A DNA stretch of 64,000 nt from Streptomyces sp. R302 (GCF_012927245.1 NZ_JABBGE010000008.1:372001-436000); one strand, 5' to 3'; shown: positions 1 to 8,643, counted from the first letter of the stretch. Numbers and translations: made by a program. The notes: generated by a model not told the origin, from the sequence alone.

Positions 1-2
1 CG

Positions 3-1358
3 ACGTCCCTGCGCCGGTGCCGGACGACCCTCGCCCTCCTCTATCCCGATACGGCCACCGGGGAGGGCGCCGCCGACCTGGCGGCCGAGGCGCCCGATGT
101 CGCGCCCGAGGTGTCCGAGGGGCAGACGATGTCGGAGCTGTCCCGGGTGCTGCACGGAGGCGTGGGGCCGTTCCCCGCGCTCTGGGCGGAAGGGGCCCTG
201 GCCAGCCACCAGTTGGACGACGACACGCTCATCCCCCTCGTGATGGCCGCCGGCACCCTCATCCTCGACCGCCTCTTCGCATCGGCCGAGCGGTGGATCG
301 ACGCGCTCGCCGCCACGGCCCGGAGCCGGTCGGCCCCCGTCTGGCAGGCGCTCTTCGAGAGCCTTCGGGCGGAGCTGGCCCTGCGCCGGGGAGACCCGGC
401 CCGGGCCGGACGGCTGGCCGAGCGGGCCATCGCCCAGCTGCCGTCCGCCAGTTGGGGCGTCCTGATCGGCCTGCCGCTGGCGGTCACCCTGGAGGCGTAC
501 GCCATCCTCGGCTCGTCCGACCGGGCGCTCACCCAGCTCCACGTCCAGCCGCCGGAGGGCATGTTCCGGACCCCGCTCGGCGTGCGCTACCTGCGCGCCC
601 GGGGCAACGCGCTCCTCGCGAGCGGGCAGACGCAGGCCGCGCTGGACGACTTCGCCGCCGTCGGCGAACTGGCCCGCCGGTGGCGGATGGACGTCCCCGC
701 CCTGCTGCCGTGGCGGACCGACGCCGCCCGGGCCCACCTGGCGCGTGGCGAGGTCGAGCAGGCCCGTGAACTGGCGACGGCGCAGTTCGCCCTGGTGGGA
801 ACGGAGCACCACGAGGCGCGTTCGCTGACCCTGCGGACGCTCGCCGCGACCGTCTCCTCCCAGGAGCGGGCCGAGCTGCTGGGGTACGCGCTGGAGGCCG
901 CGCAGAAGAGCGGCAACCCGCTGGAACTCGCCTACACGCTGAACGCCCTGAGCCGGTCCCACCTGGAGGCCGGGCAGTACGGCAAGGGGCGCATCGCCCT
1001 GCGCCGGGCCCGCGAGCTCGCCGAGCGGATCGGCGTGTCGCTGCCGGCCCGGACCGTGCCGGAGGCCGAGCAGCGGCCTCAGGAGCTCGCCGTGGCGGAG
1101 GGCGGCGAGAAGCTCGTCGACGTGCTCAGTGACGCGGAGATGCGCGTGGTGGTCCTGGCGGTGCGCGGCAACAGCAACCGGCAGATCGCGGCCAAGCTCT
1201 TCGTCACCGTCAGCACGGTCGAGCAGCACCTGACGAGGGTCTACCGGAAGCTCGGGATCAAGCGGCGCAGCGACCTCGTGCTCGCCGTGAACGGCGAGGC
1301 GGCGCTCGGGGCGAGCGCCTCGACCGCCGCTACGAAGGTACGGGAGGGCGCGGTGTAG
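3..1358 (+). CDS. LuxR/LAL-family transcriptional regulator (5' truncated by window)
   Basis: The frame is open from the first bases of the window, so the N-terminus, probably including the P-loop ATPase domain of LAL regulators, lies outside. About 450 residues are visible. The middle is alpha-helical and Ala/Leu/Arg-rich like the TPR-type sensor region of MalT/LAL proteins. The C-terminus (about 1126-1290) is a GerE helix-turn-helix with the segments LSDAEMRVV, SNRQIAAKLF and TVEQHLTRVYRKLGI. Such proteins often activate type I PKS clusters; the adjacent exporter, P450s and PKS make this one the likely pathway activator (inference). An interior ATG at 111 gives a shorter frame, but coding character continues upstream of it. 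Transcription ends at a strong hairpin shared with the converging exporter gene. Confidence 0.85.
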   Translation, partial: TSLRRCRTTLALLYPDTATGEGAADLAAEAPDVAPEVSEGQTMSELSRVLHGGVGPFPALWAEGALASHQLDDDTLIPLVMAAGTLILDRLFASAERWIDALAATARSRSAPVWQALFESLRAELALRRGDPARAGRLAERAIAQLPSASWGVLIGLPLAVTLEAYAILGSSDRALTQLHVQPPEGMFRTPLGVRYLRARGNALLASGQTQAALDDFAAVGELARRWRMDVPALLPWRTDAARAHLARGEVEQARELATAQFALVGTEHHEARSLTLRTLAATVSSQERAELLGYALEAAQKSGNPLELAYTLNALSRSHLEAGQYGKGRIALRRARELAERIGVSLPARTVPEAEQRPQELAVAEGGEKLVDVLSDAEMRVVVLAVRGNSNRQIAAKLFVTVSTVEQHLTRVYRKLGIKRRSDLVLAVNGEAALGASASTAATKVREGAV

Positions 1359-1379
1359 GCGTGCGCCGTGCCGGAGACG

Positions 1380-1418
1380 CCTCGGGGCCCCTCGCCAGGA
1401 CGGCGAGGGGCCCCGAGG
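1380..1418. terminator. Bidirectional hairpin terminator
   Basis: A perfect 17-bp inverted repeat (arms 1380-1396 and 1402-1418) has a 5-nt loop. It lies 22 bases after the LuxR stop and 73 bases after the end of the converging MFS gene, so it can serve both strands. There is no U-tract, as is usual for Streptomyces terminators. Confidence 0.8.
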
Positions 1419-1490
1419 CTGTGCGATCGGGACCCGCGGCCGGTACGGGGGATGGCCGGCCGTGGGTCCCGAGTCGGGGGGAGGGGAGCG

Positions 1491-2948
1491 TCAGGAGACG
1501 CGCGCCTCGGGTCGCTCCTCGGTCGCGGCGGGGGCCGCGGCGGGAGCCTTGCGGAGGTTCAGCGCCGCCACGGCGCCGAGGAGCGCGGCCGCCGCGGTGA
1601 CCCAGCCGGCCGTGCGCAGGCCCTCGATGACGTCGCCGTCCGCGGGGGCCGGGGCGCCGGCGGTCAGGTCGAGGCCGGAGTTGGCGATGACCAGGATCGC
1701 CGCGAGGCCGACGGCGGCTCCGATCTGCTGGGAGGTGGAGGCCAGCGCGGAGGCCACACCCTGCTCGGCGGGGTCCACACCGGATCCGGCGGTCGCGAAG
1801 ATGGCGGTGAAGGCCAGACCGCCGCCGAAGCCGTAGATGGCGACGCCGGGCAGGACCGCCCAGTAGGTGCTGTCGGCGACCATGCCCGCGGCCATCGCGG
1901 CCATGCCGACGGCGTAGATGAGCATGCCGAGGGAGAGCGTGCTGCGCAGACCGGTCTTGTTGAGCATCGAGGCCGCGATCTTTCCGCCGGCGAGCATCGC
2001 CAGCAGGCCCAGGGGCAGGAACGCGAGACCGGCCTGGAGCGCGTTGTAGTCCAGGATGTTCTGGATGTACGTGGTGAAGAGGTAGTAGCCGCCGCTGAGG
2101 GCGCTCATGTGCAGGAAGGCCACCATCATCGAGGTGACGAGCGTGCGGTTGCGGAACATCCGGAGCGGTGCGAGCGGGGCGCTGGTCTTCGCCTCGATGA
2201 GGAAGAAGGAGGCGACGAGCAGCAGGCCGACGATCAGCGAGCCGAGCACCCGCGGGGTGCCCCAGCCGGACTCGGGCCCGCTGACCAGGCCGAACACCAC
2301 GAGTGTGGCACCGATGGTGACGACGAGGGCGCCCGGGATGTCGAAGCCCTGACGGGTGCCGCTGCGCGCGGCGTCGGGGGCGAGCAGGCCGGGGACGCCG
2401 AGCAGGGCGACGGCGGCCAGCGGAACCATGAAGAAGAAGACCCACTCCCAGCCCAGCCACTGGGTGAGCACGCCGCCGAGCAGTGCGCCGGCGGCCAGGC
2501 CACCGCTGCCGGTGGCGCCCCAGACGGCGAGCGCCCGGTTGCGCGAGGGGCCTTCCTCGAAGCTGGTGACGATCAGGGTGAGCGTCGACGGGAAGAGCAG
2601 CGCGCCGCCGAGTCCCTGCACGGCACGCGCGGCGACCAGGACCTCCGCCGACTGCGCGAAGCCGCCGACCAGGGCCGAGACGCCGAAGAGGACCAGCGCC
2701 GCGACGAAGACCCGGCGGGCCCCGAGCTTGTCGGCCGCGCGTCCGCCGAACAGCAGGAAGCCGCCGAAGGCCACGGCGTAGGAGCTGACGACCCACTGGA
2801 GGGTCTGCGGGGAGAAGTCCAGATCCTTGCCGATGTCCGGCAGTGCCACGAACACGATGTTGTAGTCCACGGCGATGATGAACTGGGCCAACGCCAGCAG
2901 CGCAAGCCTCAGGCCGGACCGCTGATGCGAGCTAACGGAACCTTCCAC
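1491..2948 (-). CDS. MFS drug/metabolite exporter, DHA2-like
   Basis: A membrane protein of about 485 residues with many hydrophobic helices. It carries the MFS loop motif after helix 2 (FGGRAADKLGARRVF), the R-rich segment VAARAVQGLGGALLFPS typical of drug:H+ antiporters, and the length expected for 14 helices. It probably exports the cluster product or a toxic intermediate (inference from position). A TTG at 2969 extends the frame by seven codons, but GTG at 2948 is preceded by AGAAGG, so 2948 is preferred; spacing is a little long. It has its own promoter (TTGACA/TAGCAT at 3066-3039) and is separated from the upstream P450 by a hairpin, so it is probably a separate transcription unit. Confidence 0.85.
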   Translation of the reverse strand: MEGSVSSHQRSGLRLALLALAQFIIAVDYNIVFVALPDIGKDLDFSPQTLQWVVSSYAVAFGGFLLFGGRAADKLGARRVFVAALVLFGVSALVGGFAQSAEVLVAARAVQGLGGALLFPSTLTLIVTSFEEGPSRNRALAVWGATGSGGLAAGALLGGVLTQWLGWEWVFFFMVPLAAVALLGVPGLLAPDAARSGTRQGFDIPGALVVTIGATLVVFGLVSGPESGWGTPRVLGSLIVGLLLVASFFLIEAKTSAPLAPLRMFRNRTLVTSMMVAFLHMSALSGGYYLFTTYIQNILDYNALQAGLAFLPLGLLAMLAGGKIAASMLNKTGLRSTLSLGMLIYAVGMAAMAAGMVADSTYWAVLPGVAIYGFGGGLAFTAIFATAGSGVDPAEQGVASALASTSQQIGAAVGLAAILVIANSGLDLTAGAPAPADGDVIEGLRTAGWVTAAAALLGAVAALNLRKAPAAAPAATEERPEARVS

Positions 2949-3038
2949 TGGATTGGAGCCCTTCTGCAAAAGGAGAACGGCGAACCGATCTCTACATGTC
3001 GTTCGATTGCTGAGCGGTGTTCAGAGTTCGCATGGGAG

Positions 3039-3066
3039 ATGCTACCGCCACGGCGTTCACTGTCAA
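3039..3066 (-). promoter_or_regulatory. Promoter for MFS exporter
   Basis: On the minus strand, TTGACA (3066-3061) is followed after 16 bp by TAGCAT (3044-3039), a near-consensus vegetative promoter. It would give a leader of about 80 nt before the GTG at 2948. Confidence 0.6.
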
Positions 3067-3110
3067 GCGGAAGCGGCGTGCCCGCGGCCGGGCGCGGGGC
3101 CGTGCACGCG

Positions 3111-3148
3111 GACCGGCCCCGGACCGTGTGCGCGGTCCGGGGCCGGTC
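3111..3148 (-). terminator. Hairpin terminator after P450 gene
   Basis: A perfect 16-bp inverted repeat (3111-3126 and 3133-3148) with a 6-nt loop. It lies 40 bases beyond the P450 stop and upstream of the MFS promoter, separating the two minus-strand genes. Confidence 0.7.
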
Positions 3149-3187
3149 AGGGTGAGGTGGCGCGCCGCACGGGTGCACGCGTGCGGG

Positions 3188-4465
3188 TCAGGAGGAGGTG
3201 ACGGGTCCCAGCACGACGGGCAGTTCACCGATGACGCGCAGCGAGACGCCGGGCCACCGCTCGATCGACCGGTCGTCGTCCAGCCGGACGTCGCGCCGGA
3301 CGAGGGCGGCGAGCGCCTCCTGTCCGATCATGCGGGCGATCGGAGCCGCGACGCAGAAGTGGATGCCGTGCCCGAAGCCGAGGTTGCGGGTCTGCTCCCG
3401 GGTGACATCGAGCCGCTCCGGGTCGTCGAAGGCCTCCGGGTCGCGGTTGGCGGCGGCCATCATCACCGCCACGTACTCACCGGCGCGCACGGGGATCCCG
3501 GCGACGTCGGCATCCTCCAGGGCGGTCCGGGTCACCATCGCCAGCGTGCTGTCGTAGCGCAGCAGCTCCTCGACGGCCGCCGGCACCCGCTCCGGGTGGG
3601 CGCGCAGCCAGGTGAACTGCTCGGGGTGGGAGAGGAGGTGGTAGCTCTGGTTGCCGATGAGCGCGGCCGTCGCACCGAAACCGGCGGCCAGCAGGTTCAT
3701 CATCAGCATCGCCAGCTCCCACTCGGAGAGCCGGTCGCCCTCCTGCTCCGCGCGGGCCAGGGCGCTGATCAGGTCGTCGCCGGGCTTCTCCCGCCGGGCG
3801 GCCACCATCTCGATGCCCGCGTCGATGAACACGTCACGGGCGGCGTTGCGGCCGGCCTTCTGCTCGTCGGTGAGCGTGAACCCGGGGTCGAGCCCGCGCC
3901 CGCTCTCCATGGTGTTGGCGAAGAAGAGCGGATGGTAGTGCTCGGGTATGTCCATCATGTCGCTGAGGACCCGGGCCGGCAGGGGCCGGGACAGCACCTG
4001 CTGGAGGTCGATCCGGCCGTCGGGGTTCTCCTCCAGCGCCCGGTCGAGGAGTTCCTCGGCGTACCGCGCCGCCTTCGGACGCAGGCCGGCGATCATCTTC
4101 GGCGTGAACGCCTTGGAGACCAGGCCCCGGATCCGGGTGTGGTCCGGCGGGTCCATGAACATGAGGATCCGGCCCGATTCCCCGCTCGCGGGGTTCTCCA
4201 CGAACTGGTCGGCCACCATCGGGTGGATGCCCCAGCCGAACCGGGGGTCCTTCAGGACCGTCGCGGCCTCCTCGTAGCCGTACACGGCCACGACCCCGCC
4301 CGGGGTCCGGAAGGCCCGGCCGGACCGCTCCCTCGTCTTCCGGTAGTGCGGAAACGGGTCGGCATGGAAATCGGGATCGAACGGATCGAAGGGAAGCGTC
4401 CGCCTGGCCGTCTCGGGGTCGTAGGTGATGACATCGGGAAGTTTCGCGGTCGACGCCTCGGTCAT
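3188..4465 (-). CDS. Cytochrome P450 (bacterial class I type)
   Basis: A soluble P450 of 425 residues. Visible landmarks are the helix K ExxR (EELLR), the heme loop FGHGIHFCV with the Cys thiolate, and an I-helix AAGFGATA in which the usual acid before Thr is Gly. The acid/alcohol pair that normally delivers protons to dioxygen is therefore incomplete, as in some unusual biosynthetic P450s. Start: ATG 4465 (MTEAST) is chosen over ATG 4474 because GGA precedes it at a short but usable distance; both are possible. It is transcribed divergently from a second P450 through a mirror-image promoter. The likely role is oxidation of the polyketide; the substrate cannot be told from sequence. A redox partner (ferredoxin) is not seen in the window. 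Confidence 0.88.
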   Translation of the reverse strand: MTEASTAKLPDVITYDPETARRTLPFDPFDPDFHADPFPHYRKTRERSGRAFRTPGGVVAVYGYEEAATVLKDPRFGWGIHPMVADQFVENPASGESGRILMFMDPPDHTRIRGLVSKAFTPKMIAGLRPKAARYAEELLDRALEENPDGRIDLQQVLSRPLPARVLSDMMDIPEHYHPLFFANTMESGRGLDPGFTLTDEQKAGRNAARDVFIDAGIEMVAARREKPGDDLISALARAEQEGDRLSEWELAMLMMNLLAAGFGATAALIGNQSYHLLSHPEQFTWLRAHPERVPAAVEELLRYDSTLAMVTRTALEDADVAGIPVRAGEYVAVMMAAANRDPEAFDDPERLDVTREQTRNLGFGHGIHFCVAAPIARMIGQEALAALVRRDVRLDDDRSIERWPGVSLRVIGELPVVLGPVTSS

Positions 4466-4508
4466 TTTCCACATCCCACTCGGTTGAGGACCGTCTGCTG
4501 GGATCCGG

Positions 4509-4616
4509 AAATTACGCGCGCCCGCCCCCTAGGGCCAACCCCTCACGCCGCACCGCGCCCACAGGGGTGCCCTCGGGAATCTGGGGTTGGCACTAGGGGG
4601 TGGCCGTCACTACTTT
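4509..4616. promoter_or_regulatory. Divergent P450 promoter pair with mirrored 18-bp operator
   Basis: Two copies of an 18-bp motif face away from each other. The plus-strand copy is GGGGTTGGCACTAGGGGG (4583-4600); the minus-strand copy (4542-4525) differs at one base. Each contains a -35-like TTGGCA or TTGGCC, followed after exactly 18 bp by a -10-like hexamer: TACTTT (4611-4616) rightward and TAATTT (4514-4509) leftward. The matching architecture points to one regulator, perhaps the LuxR-type protein at the window start, controlling both P450 units (inference). Confidence 0.65.
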
Positions 4617-4669
4617 CCCCGGGGAAATCGCAGAATATCGCGCAGAGAACTCACCTACACGAGGTTCGG

Positions 4670-5980
4670 ATGAGCAGCAGCGACCGGCAGAATTCCGCGG
4701 AGCCCCCTGGTCTCCCCGCGATACTCGAAGGGTTCGACCTCACCGACCACGCCGGATTCGCCGACGGAATTCCGTACGGGTTGTTCGCCCGGCTCCGCGC
4801 GGAGGCGCCGGTGCTCCGCCATCCCGCCGGCACCCTCCCGGACGGCGAGGGGTTCTGGGTCCTGACCCGGCACGCGGACATCGCGGCGGCTTCGGTGGAT
4901 CCCGTCTACTCCTCCCAGGGCGGAGGCGGCCGCCGGGGCGGCGGCTCCCACCTGGAGGACCTGCCGTTCGGCGGTGGGCTCACCGGCAGCGTGCTGGCCA
5001 TGATGGACAACCCCCGCCACGACGTCTTCAAGCACCTGCTCGGCCCGGCCCTCGCCACCGGCGTGACCCGCCTGGAGCCCGAACTCCGCGCCCTCGCCGC
5101 CGAGTTGGCCGACCGGGCGGTCGCCCGCGGGCGGGTGAACCTCGTCGACGACTACACCGAGCCGTTCTCGCTGCGCTCGGTCGCCCTCCTCCTCGGCGTG
5201 CCGCGCGCGGACTGGCCGGAACTCGAGGAACGGGTGCACGCCGTCCTCGGGTTCACCCACCGCGCGACCGGCCGGGTGGACGAAGCCTCCAAGGCCGTCT
5301 ACGCCGGTCTGCGCTCCTCCTTCACCGACCTCCTGAAGCGGAAGCGGAAGCGGCCCGGGGACGATCTGACCTCGGTCCTCGCGACCGGCGAGCTGCCCGC
5401 GGACAGCGGACAGCCGCCGCTCACCGACCTGGAGCGCGAGACCAACGCGAGCGTCCTCCTCGTCAGCGGCTTCGAGCAGCCGCGCAACACCATCGCCGGC
5501 GGTCTGCTGGCCTTCGCCCACCACCCCGACCAGTGGCGGGAGCTGCGCAAGGACCGCTCCCTGCTGCCGACCGCGGTCGAGGAGGTCCTCCGCTGGCTGC
5601 CGGCGAACCCCTACAACCGGCGCACCCTCACCCGGGACGTGGAACTGCACGGCCACCTCATGCGCGCCGGGGACAAGGTGACCCTGTGGTGGCCCTCGGC
5701 CAACCGCGACGAGACGGTCTTCCCGGACCCGGACCGCTTCGACATCCGGCGCGACCCCAATCCGCACCTGTCCTTCGGCCACGGCGTCCACTACTGCCTC
5801 GGGGACTCCTTCGGCAGGCTGGAGATCCGGCTGGCGCTGGAGGCCCTCCTCGACCGGGTCGAGGAGATCCGGCCGGCCGGCCCGGAGATCTGGGCGCCGA
5901 ACAACAAGCACACCGTGCTGCTCGACGTGCCCGCGGAACTCGTGCCCGCGGAACTCGTGCCCGAGGAGGGGACGCGATGA
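4670..5980 (+). CDS. Cytochrome P450
   Basis: 436 residues, starting at ATG 4670 with GAGG upstream; the same frame runs open further 5' only by chance. The heme loop is FGHGVHYCLG and the ExxR is EEVLR. The I-helix reads VSGFEQPRNT: the acidic Glu is kept but the usual Thr is Gln, followed by RN as in E-T-T-R-N type P450s. A Gly/Arg-rich loop (GGGGRRGGGS, about residue 83) is unusual. A short C-terminal repeat PAELV-PAELV precedes the stop. Its stop overlaps the next start (ATGA), so it is translationally coupled to the acyl-CoA dehydrogenase-like gene, and the two enzymes probably act on the same intermediate. Confidence 0.9.
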   Translation: MSSSDRQNSAEPPGLPAILEGFDLTDHAGFADGIPYGLFARLRAEAPVLRHPAGTLPDGEGFWVLTRHADIAAASVDPVYSSQGGGGRRGGGSHLEDLPFGGGLTGSVLAMMDNPRHDVFKHLLGPALATGVTRLEPELRALAAELADRAVARGRVNLVDDYTEPFSLRSVALLLGVPRADWPELEERVHAVLGFTHRATGRVDEASKAVYAGLRSSFTDLLKRKRKRPGDDLTSVLATGELPADSGQPPLTDLERETNASVLLVSGFEQPRNTIAGGLLAFAHHPDQWRELRKDRSLLPTAVEEVLRWLPANPYNRRTLTRDVELHGHLMRAGDKVTLWWPSANRDETVFPDPDRFDIRRDPNPHLSFGHGVHYCLGDSFGRLEIRLALEALLDRVEEIRPAGPEIWAPNNKHTVLLDVPAELVPAELVPEEGTR

Positions 5981-7713
5981 CCGCCGCCCACGGCGCCACC
6001 AGGCCCGCCGCCCCCGCGCCGCCCCTCTCCACCGCGTCCCCGGTCCCCGGCTTCGCCGCCGCCCTGGGGTCCGGCCGGCTCGGGCCCCGGCTGCCCGACT
6101 TCCCCGTACCGGCCCCGGCGGACCAGGAGGCGGGCGACGCGGTCGTGGCCCGGCTCGACGCCTTCCTCCGGGACGGGCTCGACCCCGACCGGGTGGATCT
6201 GACCGGGGAGCTCCCGGACGGGTTCCTGGACGAACTGCGGGCGAGCGGCTTCCTGAAGCTGCGCCTCGGACCGGAGGCGGACGGCCTGCGGCTGTCGTCG
6301 TACGACGCCTTCCGCGCCGTCGAGCACGCCGCCGGGTTCTGCATGCCGGCCGGTCAGATGCTGGCCGTGCAGGCGGGGGTCGGCGCGCCCGCCCTGCTGC
6401 CGGCGCTGCCGCCGGGGCCGCTGCGCGACCACCTCACGGAGCGGCTCGCCGCGGGCGCGGTCTCGGGCTTCGCCCTGACCGAGCCCGCCGGGCAGAACAA
6501 CGCCTGGCCGGGGACGACGGCCACCCGGTCCGCCGACGGCACCGGCTACACGCTGCGCGGGGAGAAGGTGTTCACCGGCCACGGACCGGTGGCCGACGTC
6601 CTGGCGGTCGCCGCCACCGAGCACACCCCGGAGGGGCGCCGGCTCTGCGTCTGCTTCGTGGACACCGCCGCGGCCGGCTTCGAGGTGACCTCGCGCGTCG
6701 AGTTCACCGGCAGCCGGGGCCTGCCCAACGGGGCGCTGCGGCTGGACGGGGTGGAGGTGCCGGCGGAGCACGTCGTCCGCGGGGCGCCCGAGGAGCCGCG
6801 GTTCTCCGCCCGCATGTCCGACGTCCTCCTCGACGGCCAGCTCTACTTCACCGGCGCCCCGGCCCTCGCCATCTCCCGGCTCTGCCTGCGCTGGTCCGCG
6901 GAGTTCCTCGCCCGGCGCGCGGTCGACGGACGCCCCCTGATCGAGTACGACGCGATCCAGCGGCTGGTCGCGCGGACGCTCGCCGAGCTGCACGCCGTCG
7001 ACAGCGTGATCCGCTGGAGTCTGATCGGCCCGGGGGCGGAGGAACGCTGGTTCGAGCGGCTCACGGCCAAGAACCTCGCCGTGCGCACGGCCTGGCGGAT
7101 CGTCGACAGGACGGTCTCCCTGTACGGGGCGGAGGGCGTCGAGACGCTGCCGAGCAAGCTGCGCCGGGGCGCGCCCCCCGTCCCGCTGGAGCGCCGGCTG
7201 CGCGACGCCCGCGGGCTGCGCATCGCGGGGAACGTCGACTTCCAGCTGGACGCCCAGGCGGGACGGCGCCTGCTGGCCCTGTACCGGACGGGGGGAGGGA
7301 GCGCTCCCGACCCCACGTTCCCGGACCCGGGGGAGGGGGACGGCCTCGGAGCGGCGAACCGGGCCCATCTCGCGTCCGTACGGGAGCAGGTGGCGCGGTT
7401 CCACACGACGTGCCGGGAGCTGGTGCGGGCCCACCCCCGGGAGGAGGAGCTGCACGAGAAGGAGCACACGCTGATCCTGCTCGGCCGCATCGGGGCGGAG
7501 CTGTTCGGCATGTACGCGGTGCTCGCGCGGGCGGCCCGGGCGGATCCGGGCGTTCCGGAGGAAGGCGTCGAGGCGGGGCCGGCGGCGGACGTGTACTGCG
7601 CCGAGGCCGGGCACCGGCTCGCCGGCCTGTGGCGGAGGCTCAGCGCCGGCCCGGAGCCCGACCACGCCGGACTGAGCAGGCGCTGGCTGGCGGGGTTCGG
7701 CGACCGCGCCTGA
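5977..7713 (+). CDS. Acyl-CoA dehydrogenase-like flavoprotein with C-terminal extension
   Basis: 578 residues, longer than the usual 380-residue acyl-CoA dehydrogenase. The middle domain has the flavin/substrate signature GFALTEPAGQNN, and LRGEKVFTG matches the family strand. The C-terminal helical bundle contains SLYGAEGVETLPSKLRR and RRLRDARGLRIAGN. In medium-chain enzymes the RDA motif leads to IYEGT, whose Glu is the catalytic base; here it reads IAGNV, so that Glu is absent. It might use a base elsewhere, act on an ACP-bound or small substrate, or do flavin chemistry other than alpha,beta-dehydrogenation. The start overlaps the P450 stop and is preceded by GAGGAGGG. It is the last gene of the two-gene unit before a strong hairpin. 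Confidence 0.8.
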   Translation: MTAAHGATRPAAPAPPLSTASPVPGFAAALGSGRLGPRLPDFPVPAPADQEAGDAVVARLDAFLRDGLDPDRVDLTGELPDGFLDELRASGFLKLRLGPEADGLRLSSYDAFRAVEHAAGFCMPAGQMLAVQAGVGAPALLPALPPGPLRDHLTERLAAGAVSGFALTEPAGQNNAWPGTTATRSADGTGYTLRGEKVFTGHGPVADVLAVAATEHTPEGRRLCVCFVDTAAAGFEVTSRVEFTGSRGLPNGALRLDGVEVPAEHVVRGAPEEPRFSARMSDVLLDGQLYFTGAPALAISRLCLRWSAEFLARRAVDGRPLIEYDAIQRLVARTLAELHAVDSVIRWSLIGPGAEERWFERLTAKNLAVRTAWRIVDRTVSLYGAEGVETLPSKLRRGAPPVPLERRLRDARGLRIAGNVDFQLDAQAGRRLLALYRTGGGSAPDPTFPDPGEGDGLGAANRAHLASVREQVARFHTTCRELVRAHPREEELHEKEHTLILLGRIGAELFGMYAVLARAARADPGVPEEGVEAGPAADVYCAEAGHRLAGLWRRLSAGPEPDHAGLSRRWLAGFGDRA

Positions 7714-7720
7714 GAAACGC

Positions 7721-7765
7721 CGACGGCCGGGTCGAGGGGAAGCGGACCCCTCGACCCGGCCGTCG
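7721..7765. terminator. Bidirectional hairpin terminator
   Basis: A perfect 19-bp inverted repeat (7721-7739 and 7747-7765) with a 7-nt loop, between the convergent acyl-CoA dehydrogenase-like and TetR genes. Confidence 0.85.
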
Positions 7766-7807
7766 CGTCCCGCGTGTCGGCCCGTCACCGGCGGGCCGGC
7801 CGGCGGA

Positions 7808-8554
7808 TCACGCGGCCGCGGTGGCCTCGTCCTCGGCCGCCGGGACATGCCCGAGTGACTTGGACAGGTCGACGAGCTCGGCGCGGTAGAGCTTCTCGGG
7901 GTCGCGGACCTGGGGGGCGAGGTGGCCGTAGACCTCCAGGGACACCAGGCCGTGCATCCGGCCCCAGACGCGCAGCGAGAGGGCCACGGCCGCCGGCGGG
8001 AGGTCCGGGAACGTGCCGCGGATCAGCTCGGCGAACGCCGGGTCGAAGTCGGACCAGGTGTGGTCGCTGCCGATGTAGAGGTGCTGCGCCTTGGGCCAGG
8101 CGGCGGCGACGATGCCGGTCAGCACGGCGCAGGAGCGGTGCTCGGCCTCGGCCGCCACGCCGCCCTCCGGGGGCTGGTAGTCGGGCACGGCGTCCCCGTA
8201 CACGAGGCGGAACTCCTCGGGATTGCCGACCGCCCAGCTGCGGTACGCCTTTCCGAAGGCGAGCACCTGCGCCGCGGCGTCGTCCTTGGGGGCCGCCTCG
8301 ATGGCGGCTTCCAGGGTGTCGGCCAGGCCGCCGTAGACATCGGCGATCAGGACGCTGACCAGGCTGTCCCGCGTGTCGAAGTAGCTGTAGATGGCACCGG
8401 CGGTCATCCCCATGTCACGGGCGATGGCCCGCAGCGAGATGGAGGCCGTCCCACTGGAGGCCATGTGCTCCAGGGCCGTGGCCTTGATCTCCGCGGTCGT
8501 CGCCTCGCGAAGCCGCATCCTTCGGCTTTGAGTCACCTGTCCCATGCTCGCCAT
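7808..8554 (-). CDS. TetR-family transcriptional regulator
   Basis: About 248 residues. The N-terminal helix-turn-helix (EIKATALEHMASSGTASI, SLRAIARDMGMTAGAIYSYF, DTRDSLVSVLI) is a standard TetR domain. The C-terminal part (VALSLRVWGRMHGLVSLEVYGHL) matches the ligand domain of the TetR_C WHG-type group. It is divergent from an aldo-keto reductase gene, and the shared 90-bp gap holds inverted repeats, so it probably represses itself and the reductase. Several starts are possible: GTG 8584, ATG 8554, ATG 8545. None has a good ribosome-binding site; 8554 is chosen because it leaves the operator outside the coding region. It may be unrelated to the polyketide. Confidence 0.85.
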   Translation of the reverse strand: MASMGQVTQSRRMRLREATTAEIKATALEHMASSGTASISLRAIARDMGMTAGAIYSYFDTRDSLVSVLIADVYGGLADTLEAAIEAAPKDDAAAQVLAFGKAYRSWAVGNPEEFRLVYGDAVPDYQPPEGGVAAEAEHRSCAVLTGIVAAAWPKAQHLYIGSDHTWSDFDPAFAELIRGTFPDLPPAAVALSLRVWGRMHGLVSLEVYGHLAPQVRDPEKLYRAELVDLSKSLGHVPAAEDEATAAA

Positions 8555-8596
8555 CTTAGCAGTGTTGAGGCATGAACACCCCACTCCTGATACTTC

Positions 8597-8641
8597 ACAC
8601 AGTGCAATTGACGTGCACTGCGTAAATGATGAACACTGTGT
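8597..8641. promoter_or_regulatory. Operator region between tetR and aldo-keto reductase
   Basis: Two nested dyads are visible: CAGTGCA (8600-8606) pairs with TGCACTG (8614-8620) across 7 bp, and ACACAGTG (8597-8604) pairs with CACTGTGT (8634-8641). The size and place fit a TetR operator. A TTGACG at 8608-8613 could be a -35 for the reductase, but no convincing -10 follows. Confidence 0.5.
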
Positions 8642-8643
8642 AC

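Noticed and set aside
3017..4669. Long N-terminal extension of the second P450
   Set aside because: It crosses the first P450 on the other strand and the divergent promoter; a ribosome-binding site precedes ATG 4670.
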